Shown here piece after piece: positions 1 to 9,100 of a DNA stretch of 64,000 nt. Position numbers and translations under genes: made by a program. How positions within the stretch are numbered: position 1 is the first letter of the stretch; every line of letters starts with the position of its first letter. The notes under the pieces were generated by a model. It saw nothing but the letters and a program-made list of their open reading frames with translations, was not told the DNA's origin and did no database searches. The stretch is taken from assembly GCF_900110615.1 (NCBI RefSeq), contig NZ_FOEI01000002.1, forward strand, positions 62,001 to 126,000, in the 5' to 3' direction. Source of the DNA: Flavobacterium urocaniciphilum (lineage in GTDB: Bacteria > Bacteroidota > Bacteroidia > Flavobacteriales > Flavobacteriaceae).

Positions 1-194
1 TATCTCAACCATTCCACGTAGCTGAACAGTTTACAGGAATTCCAGGAGTTTTAGTAGATATTAAAGATACTATCAAAGGATTTAACATGATTATGGATGG
101 TGAATTAGACCGTTTACCAGAATCTGCATTCAACCTTAAAGGAAGTATCCAAGATGCTATTGAAGCTGGAGAGAAAATGTTAGCAGAAGCATAA
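1..194 (+). CDS. atpD: ATP synthase F1 subunit beta, C-terminal end (partial)
   Basis: Only the last 63 codons are in the window, read from base 3. They contain the C-terminal beta-subunit signature: [12 protein letters not shown], then a DIKDTIKGF stretch, LPESAFNL, and a tail ending in EKMLAEA before TAA at 192-194. In the family this is the helical C-terminal domain of the catalytic subunit, on the cytoplasmic face of the membrane. The epsilon subunit gene follows after a 75-nt repeat-filled spacer, the usual atpD-atpC order. The gene is cut by the window edge, not broken. Confidence 0.95.
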   Translation, partial: SQPFHVAEQFTGIPGVLVDIKDTIKGFNMIMDGELDRLPESAFNLKGSIQDAIEAGEKMLAEA

Positions 195-200
195 TAACAA

Positions 201-260
201 GTGTTCAGTGAACAGTATCAGTAAACAGAAAACTGAGACTGAAAACTGAGACTGAAAACT
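201..260. repeat. Heptad-type tandem repeat in the atpD-atpC spacer
   Basis: The spacer is made of 7-bp words with some 6-bp variants. GAAAACT occurs three times (228-234, 241-247, 254-260), alternating with GAGACT (235-240, 248-253), so 228-240 and 241-253 are perfect 13-bp copies. The preceding words GTGTTCA, GTGAACA and GTAAACA follow the same rhythm. It does not look coding. Four other spacers in this window carry repeats of the same style with different words. Confidence 0.8.
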
Positions 261-269
261 AATTAAGAT

Positions 270-551
270 ATGATATTAGAAATAGTTTCACCAGAAGCAA
301 CATTATTTAAAGGAGAGGTTACTTCAGTAGCCGTTCCTGGTATTAATGGTGAGTTTCAAATGTTAAATAATCACGCTGCTATTGTTTCTATATTAACAAA
401 AGGAAACGTGAAAATTAACGCTCAAAACATTACAATTGAAAAAGAACACGTTTCTAAATTCACTAAAGTAAATGAGCAAACATTTTGGTTACCAATTAAA
501 TCTGGTACTATAGAAATGAATAACAATAAAATAATTGTTTTAGCAGACTAA
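270..551 (+). CDS. atpC: ATP synthase F1 subunit epsilon (short form)
   Basis: A 93-residue protein matching the N-terminal beta-sandwich of F1 epsilon: ILEIVSPEATLFKGEV, VPGINGEFQML, NNHAAIVSIL. It sits at the base of the central stalk and couples gamma rotation to the c-ring. Epsilon is usually 130-140 residues with a C-terminal two-helix hairpin that inhibits ATP hydrolysis. Here the protein stops after the sandwich (ending IIVLAD), so the inhibitory hairpin is absent, as is common in Bacteroidota. It follows atpD directly and is followed by a strong hairpin terminator, so it is the last gene of the operon. Confidence 0.95.
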   Translation: MILEIVSPEATLFKGEVTSVAVPGINGEFQMLNNHAAIVSILTKGNVKINAQNITIEKEHVSKFTKVNEQTFWLPIKSGTIEMNNNKIIVLAD

Positions 552-573
552 TTCAGTTTTTTATTAAAATAAT

Positions 574-610
574 AATCCCGATAAGAGTTTTCTTGTCGGG
601 ATTTTTTTAT
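574..610 (+). terminator. Rho-independent terminator after atpC
   Basis: Stem AATCCCGATAAG (574-585) pairs with CTTGTCGGGATT (592-603) with one G-U, loop AGTTTT, followed by a T run. It closes the ATP synthase operon. Confidence 0.9.
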
Positions 611-634
611 TTTTACTATCCGAAAATATTAATT

Positions 635-1147
635 ATGGAAGAAAAAAAACATATAGTAATTTTAGATGAAAAACTCTCTTATTTTCAAATCACAATAATT
701 ACATCCTTTTTCCTGTTTTTTATTTATAGTATCATAAATGATATGTCAGAATATCCTTTTAGCTTTTCAATTTGGTATTTTATTTTATTGTTTTTAATGA
801 TTTTAAAGCCATTAAGTCTTCTAACTTTTGGATTAGCAGCATCAAGAAAAAATAAAGTTACTTATTTTGTAGAAGAAAATAATTTGCAAATCATAATTGA
901 CTTTTTTCTATACAAATACACTAAGAACGTCTCTGTTTCACAATTTGATTATATAGCTGTAAATACTGATTTATTTACATCAGTTACTTTGTGGTATAAT
1001 GAAAATAAACATTTAAAATTATCTGGTTTTAGTAAAAAAGACAATGCTTTTGTTTACGGAAAAGCATTGGCTAGAACCTTAAAAACAGATTTTCTAAATA
1101 AAACAGATGTTAAAAATCCTGTTTGGACAGCCTACAAAGACTTATGA
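635..1147 (+). CDS. Unknown two-helix membrane protein coupled to bioF
   Basis: A 170-residue protein of unknown function. I start it at ATG 635; an upstream TTG at 593 lies in the T tract of the atpC terminator and is rejected. Residues about 15-40 and 50-75 are hydrophobic and look like two membrane helices. The rest is a soluble region rich in aromatic, Lys and Asn residues, probably cytoplasmic. Its TGA (1145-1147) overlaps the bioF start codon (1144) as ATGA, implying translational coupling to biotin synthesis. No catalytic motif is visible. It could be an accessory factor of the biotin locus or merely co-transcribed. Confidence 0.75.
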   Translation: MEEKKHIVILDEKLSYFQITIITSFFLFFIYSIINDMSEYPFSFSIWYFILLFLMILKPLSLLTFGLAASRKNKVTYFVEENNLQIIIDFFLYKYTKNVSVSQFDYIAVNTDLFTSVTLWYNENKHLKLSGFSKKDNAFVYGKALARTLKTDFLNKTDVKNPVWTAYKDL

Positions 1148-2292
1148 AACTACCTATTTCACTTCAACAGAAATTAAATCAACGTACTGCGGAAAATGCT
1201 CTACGAAAATTACCTGTTCCAATAAATGGAATAGATTTTTCTTCCAACGATTATTTAGGTTTTGCTAAAAACGAACAAATTTTTGAAGAAACACACCAAT
1301 ATTTAATTGATAATAATATTAAAATAAATGGTGCAACGGGTTCACGATTGATTTCTGGAAACCATAATCTATATGCTGTTTCTGAATATTATATTGCAGC
1401 TTTTCATCAAGCCGAAGCAGCAATTATTTTTAATTCAGGTTATGATGCTAATGTGGGTTTCTTTAGTTCAGTTCCGCAAAGAAATGATATCATTTTTTAT
1501 GATGAATTGTGTCATGCCTCTATTCGCGATGGCATACAAATGAGTCATGCTAAAGCTTATAAATTCAATCATAATGATTACGAAGATTTAGAAAGTAAAA
1601 TTTCAAAACACTTTGAAACAAAATCTGAAAACCAATCTATTTATATCGTAACTGAATCTGTTTTTTCTATGGATGGCGATTCTCCAAATATGGAAACTTT
1701 AGTTTCTATTTCAGAAAAATACCAAGCACTTTTAGTTGTGGATGAAGCACATGCTTTGGGTATTTTTGGGGATAATGGAGAAGGATTAGTGCAATCACAA
1801 CAATTACAAGATAAAGTTTTTGCTCGGATCATCACTTTCGGTAAAGGATTAGGTTGTCATGGTGCTGCTATATTAGGGAATACAGATATAAAAGATTATT
1901 TAGTAAACTTTGCTCGAAGTTTTATTTATACAACTGGACTTTCACCTCATTCTGTTGCAACAATATTAGTAGGTTATCAAAATTTAAATCAAGCAACAGA
2001 AATTGTAAAACTGAAAGAAAACATCAATTTTTTTAATCAACAAAAACAATTGCTAGGCATAAAGCCATTTTTTGTTTATAGTAAATCAGCTATTCATTCT
2101 GCCATTATTCCAGGTAATGAAAAAGTAAAGCTTATTGCATTAAAACTGCAAGAAAAAGGATATGATGTAAAAGCAATATTGTCTCCAACTGTTCCAGAAG
2201 GTCAAGAAAGATTGCGTTTCTGTTTACATTCCTATAATACAGAACAAGAAATGATAAATGTGTTAACTGATTTGACTAAATTAGTATTTTAA
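1144..2292 (+). CDS. bioF: 8-amino-7-oxononanoate synthase BioF
   Basis: A 382-residue PLP enzyme of the alpha-oxoamine synthase family. BioF condenses pimeloyl-ACP (or -CoA) with L-alanine to 8-amino-7-oxononanoate, the first ring-forming step of biotin synthesis, in the cytoplasm. Visible motifs: GATGSRLISGNH near residue 65, the VVDEAHALGIFG aspartate region, and FGKGLGCHG with the PLP lysine near residue 234. Length is normal for the family. I chose ATG 1144, which gives the ATGA overlap with the upstream gene; a TTG seven codons earlier adds no conserved sequence. bioD and bioA lie downstream. Confidence 0.93.
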   Translation: MKLPISLQQKLNQRTAENALRKLPVPINGIDFSSNDYLGFAKNEQIFEETHQYLIDNNIKINGATGSRLISGNHNLYAVSEYYIAAFHQAEAAIIFNSGYDANVGFFSSVPQRNDIIFYDELCHASIRDGIQMSHAKAYKFNHNDYEDLESKISKHFETKSENQSIYIVTESVFSMDGDSPNMETLVSISEKYQALLVVDEAHALGIFGDNGEGLVQSQQLQDKVFARIITFGKGLGCHGAAILGNTDIKDYLVNFARSFIYTTGLSPHSVATILVGYQNLNQATEIVKLKENINFFNQQKQLLGIKPFFVYSKSAIHSAIIPGNEKVKLIALKLQEKGYDVKAILSPTVPEGQERLRFCLHSYNTEQEMINVLTDLTKLVF

Positions 2293-2305
2293 TTCTAAAA
2301 ATGTA

Positions 2306-2707
2306 ATGGCAAAATTTCAACAAATAGCAAATTATCAATATTCTTCAGAAGCGTATTTGTTTAAAGGGAAATTAGAATCGGAAGGTATTGAAGTATTCTT
2401 GCAAAATGAAAATACGATTAATACCGATCCTTTATTAAGTAATGCTGTTGGTGGTGTTAAGCTGTTTGTGAAATCTGAAGATATCATTAATGCAAAACAA
2501 ATTTTAGCAGCTATTCCTGAATACTCATTAGATGATAATGGTAATTTATTAACTTGTCCGAATTGTAAGTCTCAAAAGATTGAAATGGTAACTTCAATTA
2601 AAGATGTAAAATCTCTTTTTGCCTTTATTTATGGATTATTAACGCTTTCAATGCCTTTATTTACGAAACACAAACATAAATGTCAAGATTGTAATTTTGA
2701 ATTTTAA
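2306..2707 (+). CDS. DUF2007-like protein with C-terminal zinc ribbon
   Basis: 133 residues starting at ATG 2306, 13 nt after bioF. Residues about 1-75 resemble the DUF2007 'signal transducing' fold: the start KFQQIANYQYSSEAYLFKGK, then LESEGIEVFL, VGGVKLFV and a KSEDIINAKQIL helix. The C-terminal half has a CPNC knuckle, a hydrophobic stretch (FAFIYGLLTLSMPLF) and a closing CQDC, together a probable four-Cys zinc site flanking a possible membrane-associated helix. The biochemical role of this family is not established. Its place between bioF and bioD is why it is notable, but it may be a passenger. Confidence 0.8.
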   Translation: MAKFQQIANYQYSSEAYLFKGKLESEGIEVFLQNENTINTDPLLSNAVGGVKLFVKSEDIINAKQILAAIPEYSLDDNGNLLTCPNCKSQKIEMVTSIKDVKSLFAFIYGLLTLSMPLFTKHKHKCQDCNFEF

Positions 2708-2738
2708 ATTTTCACAAAAATTTAATGTTTAATCATGA

Positions 2739-2767
2739 TTGTACTTGCAATTTCTTTGCGAACTTTG
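2739..2767 (+). promoter_or_regulatory. Possible promoter for bioD
   Basis: TTG at 2739-2741 and GAACTTTG at 2760-2767 are about 18 nt apart, close to the Bacteroidota TTG/TAnnTTTG pattern with one mismatch in TA. It lies 17 nt before the bioD ATG. Confidence 0.4.
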
Positions 2768-2783
2768 TGACAAATTAATAAAC

Positions 2784-3401
2784 ATGAAAATATTCGTTAC
2801 TGGAATTGGAACTGATGTTGGAAAAACAATTGCCTCATCAATTATTGTAGAAGCTTTAGAAGCTGATTATTGGAAACCTATTCAAGCTGGCGATTTAGAT
2901 AATTCCGATTCTCATAAAATCAAATCTAGAATTTCAAATACCAAAACCCAAATTTTGGATAATGCCTATGCATTAAATACTCCTGCAAGTCCTCATTTAG
3001 CTGCAGAAATAGACGAAATTACAATCGATATCAAAAAAATAAAAGAACCTAAAACCAAGAATCATTTAGTAGTTGAAGGTGCTGGTGGAATTTTAGTGCC
3101 AATCAATATCAAAGAATGTGTTATCGATTTAATTCAACCCGATTATAAAGTAATTGTCGTTTCTCGTCATTATTTAGGAAGTATCAATCATACTTTAATG
3201 ACTATCGAAATTTTAAAATCAAGAAATATTAATGTAGCTGGAATTATTTTTTCTGGTGACGAAAATCAATCCACAGAAAGTATCATTTTAGAGAAAACAG
3301 GAGTGTCGATGGTCGGAAGAATAGAGAACGAACCTTATTTCGACCAAAATGTCATAGCATATTATGCAGATTTATTTAGAGAAAACCTTTTGAAGTTATA
3401 A
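2784..3401 (+). CDS. bioD: Dethiobiotin synthase BioD
   Basis: A 205-residue P-loop enzyme that closes the ureido ring of 7,8-diaminononanoate with CO2 and ATP to give dethiobiotin. The N-terminus has FVTGIGTDVGKT, the BioD P-loop, and VVEGAGGILVPI is the classic second motif. The mid region YWKPIQAGDLDNSDS matches the KPVQ-type substrate motif. I start at ATG 2784, which places the P-loop at residue 5 as in the family; an earlier TTG at 2739 lies in the putative promoter. bioA follows after 61 nt with its own -7 element. Confidence 0.93.
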   Translation: MKIFVTGIGTDVGKTIASSIIVEALEADYWKPIQAGDLDNSDSHKIKSRISNTKTQILDNAYALNTPASPHLAAEIDEITIDIKKIKEPKTKNHLVVEGAGGILVPINIKECVIDLIQPDYKVIVVSRHYLGSINHTLMTIEILKSRNINVAGIIFSGDENQSTESIILEKTGVSMVGRIENEPYFDQNVIAYYADLFRENLLKL

Positions 3402-3436
3402 ATTGGTTAAAATTTAATTAAAACACATGTCTTTAA

Positions 3437-3444
3437 TACCTTTG
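3437..3444 (+). promoter_or_regulatory. TAnnTTTG -7 element before bioA
   Basis: TACCTTTG matches the Bacteroidota -7 consensus exactly, 18 nt before the bioA ATG. A TTTA at 3413-3416 sits at about the right distance for a weak -33 element. Confidence 0.55.
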
Positions 3445-3462
3445 TGTGAATAAAAAGTCCCC

Positions 3463-4746
3463 ATGAACATGACAATTTCAGAAAAAGATAGTTTATACAA
3501 CTGGCATCCCTATACACAACATAAAATTTATTCTCATTTTCCAGCAATCGTTAAAGGTAAAGATGAATTTTTATGGGATGAAAATGGGAAACAATATATA
3601 GATGCAATTGCTTCTTGGTGGGTTAATCCTTTCGGCCATAGCAATACGTTTATTGCTGATGCGATTTACAAACAACTTACCACTTTAGAGCATGTTTTAT
3701 TTGGTGGTTTTACGCATAATGTAGTAGTAGAATTAGCAGAGAAATTAGTGGAAATTTTACCTTCAAATCAAAGAAAATTTTTCTATTCTGATAATGGATC
3801 TACAGCTGTAGAAGTTGCTATTAAAGCATCTTTACAATTTCATTATAATAAAGGAATCAAAAAAGATACGATTATTGCGTTTGATGATGCCTTTCATGGC
3901 GACACATTTGGTGCAATGGCAGTAAGTGGTATTGGAATGTTTACGGAAGCATTTCAAGATGCTTTAGTTAAAGTAGTTCGTATTCCTGTTCCAACAAAAG
4001 GTAATGAAGAAGTTTCTAAGTTGGCTTTGAAAAAAGCAATTGCAGAAAATGAAGTAGCAGCTTTTATTTTTGAACCATTAGTATTAGGAGCTGCTGGAAT
4101 GGTGATGTATGAAGCTTCAGAATTAGATAGTTTGATTGAAATTTGTAAGCAAAATGAAGTGTTTACTATTGCAGATGAAGTTATGACGGGGTTTGGAAAA
4201 ACGGGCAAAATGTTTGCGTGTAATTATTTGCAAAACCAACCCGACATGATGTGTTTGAGTAAAGCTTTAACAGGTGGAACTATTCCGATGGCAATTACTA
4301 CATTTACTCAAGAAATTTTTGATGGTTTTGTGAGTGATAATGTAAATCATGCTTTATTTCACGGACATACTTTTACAGCCAATCCAACAGGTTGTGCGGC
4401 TGCTTTAGTAAGTATTTCGTTATTGAAAAATCCGGAAATATTTGAAAATATTGGTAAAATTACAGCTTCACATCTTCAATATGAAAAGCATATTTCCAAC
4501 CATCCAAAAGTAAAAACAACTCGTGTTTTAGGTGTTATTTTTGCCTTAGAGGTTGAAGTTTCAGAAAAACAAGGGTATTATAGTAATTTAAGGAACCAAT
4601 TTTATAATTATTTTATTGATAAAGGTGTAATTTTGCGTCCAGTTGGTAATATCATTTATATCTTACCTTCTTATATTATTTCCGAAGAAAGTTTACAATA
4701 CGTTTATTCGGTAATCGAACAAGCTTTAAACGAAATTCCATGTTAA
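3463..4746 (+). CDS. bioA: Adenosylmethionine-8-amino-7-oxononanoate aminotransferase BioA
   Basis: A 427-residue class III PLP aminotransferase. BioA converts 8-amino-7-oxononanoate to 7,8-diaminononanoate using S-adenosylmethionine as amino donor. Recognisable parts: NWHPYTQHK at the N-terminus (the BioA W/HPYTQ substrate loop), FYSDNGSTAVEVAIK, FHGDTFGAMAVSG, the IADEVMTGFGKTG aspartate motif, and the PLP lysine K267 in CLSKALTGG. It overlaps the ketoacyl synthase by 7 nt (4740-4746), so the two are probably translated together. A second ATG two codons later is also possible. Confidence 0.94.
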   Translation: MNMTISEKDSLYNWHPYTQHKIYSHFPAIVKGKDEFLWDENGKQYIDAIASWWVNPFGHSNTFIADAIYKQLTTLEHVLFGGFTHNVVVELAEKLVEILPSNQRKFFYSDNGSTAVEVAIKASLQFHYNKGIKKDTIIAFDDAFHGDTFGAMAVSGIGMFTEAFQDALVKVVRIPVPTKGNEEVSKLALKKAIAENEVAAFIFEPLVLGAAGMVMYEASELDSLIEICKQNEVFTIADEVMTGFGKTGKMFACNYLQNQPDMMCLSKALTGGTIPMAITTFTQEIFDGFVSDNVNHALFHGHTFTANPTGCAAALVSISLLKNPEIFENIGKITASHLQYEKHISNHPKVKTTRVLGVIFALEVEVSEKQGYYSNLRNQFYNYFIDKGVILRPVGNIIYILPSYIISEESLQYVYSVIEQALNEIPC

Positions 4747-5888
4747 AACAACCCGTTTTCATTAATTCAATTGCTTCCATTTCTGCATTAGGTTCTTCTG
4801 CTGATGAAATATGGACGAATTATTTACATGATCAAGCGTTGTTTCAAAAAATGGATGCCAATGAAAAATCATATTGGGTATCTAAATTTGCTGAAAAAGA
4901 AAATGGATTATTAAATGAAATAATCGCTTCGGATTCTAAATACAAACATTTAGATAAGTCGGTTTTAATGGCGATTTTAGTGGCTAGAAAATGTTTTAAA
5001 GAAAGTGGTTTTTCAAATGAAAATGTCGGAATTAATTTTGGTTCTTCTCGTGGTGCAACTGCTTTGTTTGAAAAACATCATTCTGATTTTATAAATGAAG
5101 GCAGTGTTTCTACATTTGCTTCACCATCTACAACTTTAGGTAATATTTCAAGTTGGGTGTCCCATGATTTATTAACTAACGGTCCTGAAATTTCGCATTC
5201 TATTACTTGTTCAACAGGATTACATGCCTTATTAAATGGAATTGCGTGGTTGCAATCAGGCATGTCCAATCAGTTTTTAGTAGGAGCAAGTGAAGCGCCA
5301 TTAACGCCTTTTACGTTAAGTCAGTTATCTGCATTAAAAGTATATTCCAACGAAGAAAATGAAAAAGCTTGTAGAAGTTTAGATTTTTCAAAAACTTCAA
5401 ATACTATGGTTTTAGGTGAAGCAGCTTCTTGTATGTCTATTTCTTTAGCATCAGAAAATGCGTTAGCTAAAATTATTGGAATTGGCTATGCTACAGAAAT
5501 CCTTTCAAGCGGAACTTCTATTTCTACCGATGCCGTTTGTTTTCAAAAATCAATGAAAATGGCACTTGGGCAAACAGATTTAAATGATGTTGATGCAATT
5601 GTTATGCATGCACCTGGTACCATTCAAGGAGATAACACTGAAATGGAAGCTATTAAAGCTATTTTTAATAGAGATTTACCTATGTTGACTTCAAATAAAT
5701 GGAAAGTTGGACATACTTTTGCTTCTTCTGGAATGTTGAGTTTGGAATTGGCAATTTTAATGTTGCAACATCAAAAATTCATAAATTCTCCCTTTTATAC
5801 CAATTTAAAATCTAATAAGTTACAAAAAATTCTTGTTAATGCTGTAGGTTTTGGTGGAAATGCCGTTAGTATTTTGTTAGAAAAATAA
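4740..5888 (+). CDS. Beta-ketoacyl synthase (FabF/FabB type) of the biotin locus
   Basis: A 382-residue thiolase-fold condensing enzyme. The Cys-His-His triad of decarboxylating KAS I/II enzymes is complete: C157 in ITCSTGLHA, H290 in MHAPGTIQGD and H325 in KVGHTFASSG. The second motif is atypical (HAPGT where FabF has HGTGT), so it is a divergent paralogue rather than the housekeeping FabF. The gene overlaps bioA by 7 nt. No bioC, bioH or bioB is visible here, so I infer that it elongates an acyl-ACP intermediate on the way to the pimeloyl chain used by BioF. It is not a KAS III/BioZ enzyme, which would carry Cys-His-Asn. Confidence 0.85.
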   Translation: MLKQPVFINSIASISALGSSADEIWTNYLHDQALFQKMDANEKSYWVSKFAEKENGLLNEIIASDSKYKHLDKSVLMAILVARKCFKESGFSNENVGINFGSSRGATALFEKHHSDFINEGSVSTFASPSTTLGNISSWVSHDLLTNGPEISHSITCSTGLHALLNGIAWLQSGMSNQFLVGASEAPLTPFTLSQLSALKVYSNEENEKACRSLDFSKTSNTMVLGEAASCMSISLASENALAKIIGIGYATEILSSGTSISTDAVCFQKSMKMALGQTDLNDVDAIVMHAPGTIQGDNTEMEAIKAIFNRDLPMLTSNKWKVGHTFASSGMLSLELAILMLQHQKFINSPFYTNLKSNKLQKILVNAVGFGGNAVSILLEK

Positions 5889-6177
5889 CAGAAAATTCTG
5901 ATTAACAGTATTTTGTCGGATTTTTAACTCCTCTTGTCGTTTTTTTATTATCAGATTAATTTTATTAAATAAATTTAATCTGTAAACCTTTTTGTAATAA
6001 TTCAAAAAAATAGTCATTTTATTAAATAATTTAACAAATTAATATTTTTTTGTTAACATAAAATGCATAATTTTAACAAATACAATAAGAAAAATTAAAT
6101 CACACCCTAATATTAATTTAAAAAATGAAAACAATGCGCTGAGTCTAAATTAGTTATTAATCTAATTCCCCAAGATT
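5889..6177. other. 289-nt AT-rich intergenic region
   Basis: Very AT-rich sequence between the biotin locus and the giant secreted protein. A small hairpin CAGAA/TTCTG sits just after the ketoacyl synthase stop (5888-5899), without a directly following T run, and is a weak terminator candidate. I see no ORF, RNA gene or convincing -33/-7 pair. Confidence 0.5.
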
Positions 6178-9100
6178 ATGATAAAAAAAATTACCTCTTT
6201 AAAGAAAAAACTATTTTCTACACTAGTTTTTTTTATGCTTACTTACGTAAGTTATTCTCAAAATGCTAATTTAGTTATTAGCGGAAATGGTAATACAATT
6301 GCGAACGGAGACATCACACCAAGTTTGGTTGATTTTACCGATTTCGGAAATGTTAACATTGGTTCTACACAAGATAATACTTTTGTATTAAGAAATGACG
6401 GTGTTGGCGGTACAAACGCTTCACGAAGAATTTCTTTCGCTAGCCCTGCGGTAGTAATTTCTGGCACAGGTGCTTCTAATTTTTCAATAATTTCTGGACC
6501 AACAGGTGGAAGTTTATTAAACGGTTTAGGTACTGTTTTTTCTCCGAATTTAGTTATTCGTTTTACTCCAACTGCACCAGCTGGCATTAAAAATGCTACA
6601 ATTACAGTAAGATATACAAATAATGCAGGAACTTTAACGTATGTATTTGCGATTAGAGGTAATGCTGTACAACAGCCTGAAATGGATGTTCAAGGAAATG
6701 CAAACTCTATTGTTGATGGAGATATAACACCTTCAATAATAGATTTTACAGATTATGGAACAACTTCTATTGGTGCTGGAGTTAATAGAACTTATTTTGT
6801 ATATAATACAGGTTCAGCTGCTTTAAACTTAGGAGCTATTACGTTTTCTGGTGCTAATCCAGCAGACTTTTCAGTAACTACACTTCCAGCAGCAATTGTT
6901 GCTCCTGGCGGAAATACATCTTTTGTTGTTACATTTAATCCAGCTGCTATAGGTACTAAAACAGCTACTATTTCTATTGTAAATAACGATGCTAATGAAA
7001 ATCCATACAATTATAATTTAATTGGGGTTTGTATTCAAACATTCTTTGATAGTGATGGTGATGGAATTTTCGATAATATCGATGTTGATGATGATAATGA
7101 TGGAATTCGCGATATTACTGAAGAAACAAATTGTAATAATGCTAATGGTCCGAAAGTAAATTATAAATTTTTAAATGAATCTTTTGGTGCAGGTCCTAGA
7201 ACTACTATTAATACTACATATAACGCAATAACAACGTATTGTTATGAAAATGGAGTTGGAGCTCCAAATACGGCTGCTTGTCCAACATTAAGTTCTCCAG
7301 ATCTAAATGATGGTGAATATGCTGTTGCATCAAGTTGCCAAATTGCTTCTTGGGCTCCTACCTATTGGCATATGGGCGGAGATCATACTGGTGATCCTAA
7401 TGGAAGAATGGCTATCTTTAATGCTTCTTATACTCCTGGAATTTTCTATACTGCTTCAATTACTGGCGCTTTACCAAATATTCCAATTACCTATAGTTTT
7501 TGGGTATTAAATATTGATAGAACCGATGCGCCAGGTATCGCTACAAGATTACGTCCTAATGTAAGAGTTGAATTTAGAGATGTAAATAACAATCTTATCA
7601 CTTCAATTAGTACTGGAAATATTGCACCAACTACTGCAGGAAATTTAGCAGGAAATTGGGTTCAATTTACTGCTAGTTTAAATTTAAATGTAGATGCCTT
7701 TAATGTAATATTCATCAATAATGAAACGGGTGGTTTAGGTAACGACTTAGCTTTAGACGATATCTTAATTACACAAGCATTATGCGATTTAGATAGAGAC
7801 GGTGTTGCGGATGTTTTTGATTTAGATTCTGATAATGACGGTATTGAAGATATTATTGAAGTTGGTTTAGGAAGTTTAAGTAATGCTAAAGGTAAAATGG
7901 ATGTTGCTTGGATGGACGCCAATGCAAATGGTTTACACGATAGTGCTGAAGGAATTTTAAATGCCCCAGATTTTGATGGTGACGGTGCGCCAAACTATAT
8001 GGACTTAGATTCAGACAATGATACTCTTTTTGATGTAGATGAATCAGGTGCTGGAAACACAAATGCTGTTCCTGGATTTGTAAATGGTGATGGAGACATT
8101 ACTGGAGATGGAAGAGGTGACGGTGCAGATACTGAAACGTTTAGAAGTAAAGATACTAATGGAGATGGAATTGTAGAAGGTTATGGTGATGGAATTCTGG
8201 ATTTATACGATTATGGTTTTAATATTTATGGAAACTTAGATCAGGGTTCTAATATTGCTCCATTTTTAGATTATGTTTTAGATACAGATGGTGATGGCTC
8301 TCCAGATTATTTAGATACAACAAGAAATGGAAGTACCTTTGATATTGCTAATACATTATATGCTTCATTAGATGCCAATAATGATGGAGTGATTGATACT
8401 TTAACAGATATTGATAAAGATGGAATTGTAGATTTATTTGATACTAATACGGCTTATTTTGGTTCTCCAAGAGATTTAAATAGAAAACTTTTATTAGAAT
8501 TTGATGGTAGAAATGATTATGCACAAAGTACAGCTATTTTAGGAGGATTACCTTCAGCAACATTAATGTCATGGATCAATTTAGCAAATGGATATAATGC
8601 TGATGGAATTATTGTTGGTCAAAATAATTTCCAATTAAAAGTTTCTAACATAAAAAGATTACAAGCAACTGTGAATGGAACTACAGTTACTTACAACACT
8701 GCTTTAAATACTAATCAATGGTATCATGTAGCAGCAATTTATTCAGGTGGAAGTTTAAGATTGTATTTAAACGGATTACTTGTTGCTTCTCAAGCTTTAG
8801 CAGGTAATATTGCTGCGGATGCTTCTGTATTAACTCTTGGTAAAAATCCTATTGCCAATAACACATTCTTTAAAGGTAAAATTGATGAAGTTCGTGTATT
8901 TAATATTGGTTTAACAGATTCACAATTACAAAGAATGGTGTACCAAGAAGTAAAGGATAATGCAACACAAATTAGAGGAGAAGTGGTTCCTAAAGATGTT
9001 GGTGCTTTGCCTTATGCAAATATGGTGCGTTATTATAGAATGGATGTTTATAAAGATGATATTATTGACGATTTATCAACGCCTGCTATTGATTTAGTTG

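Noticed and set aside
201-260. CRISPR array
   Set aside because: The units are 6-7 bp with no unique spacers and no cas genes in the window.
1123-1143. Seven-codon N-terminal extension of BioF from a TTG
   Set aside because: The ATG at 1144 gives an ATGA overlap with the upstream gene and the extension has no conserved residues.
3954-5269. Antisense frames within bioA and the ketoacyl synthase
   Set aside because: Both sense genes are fully supported by motifs; antisense frames have no family features.
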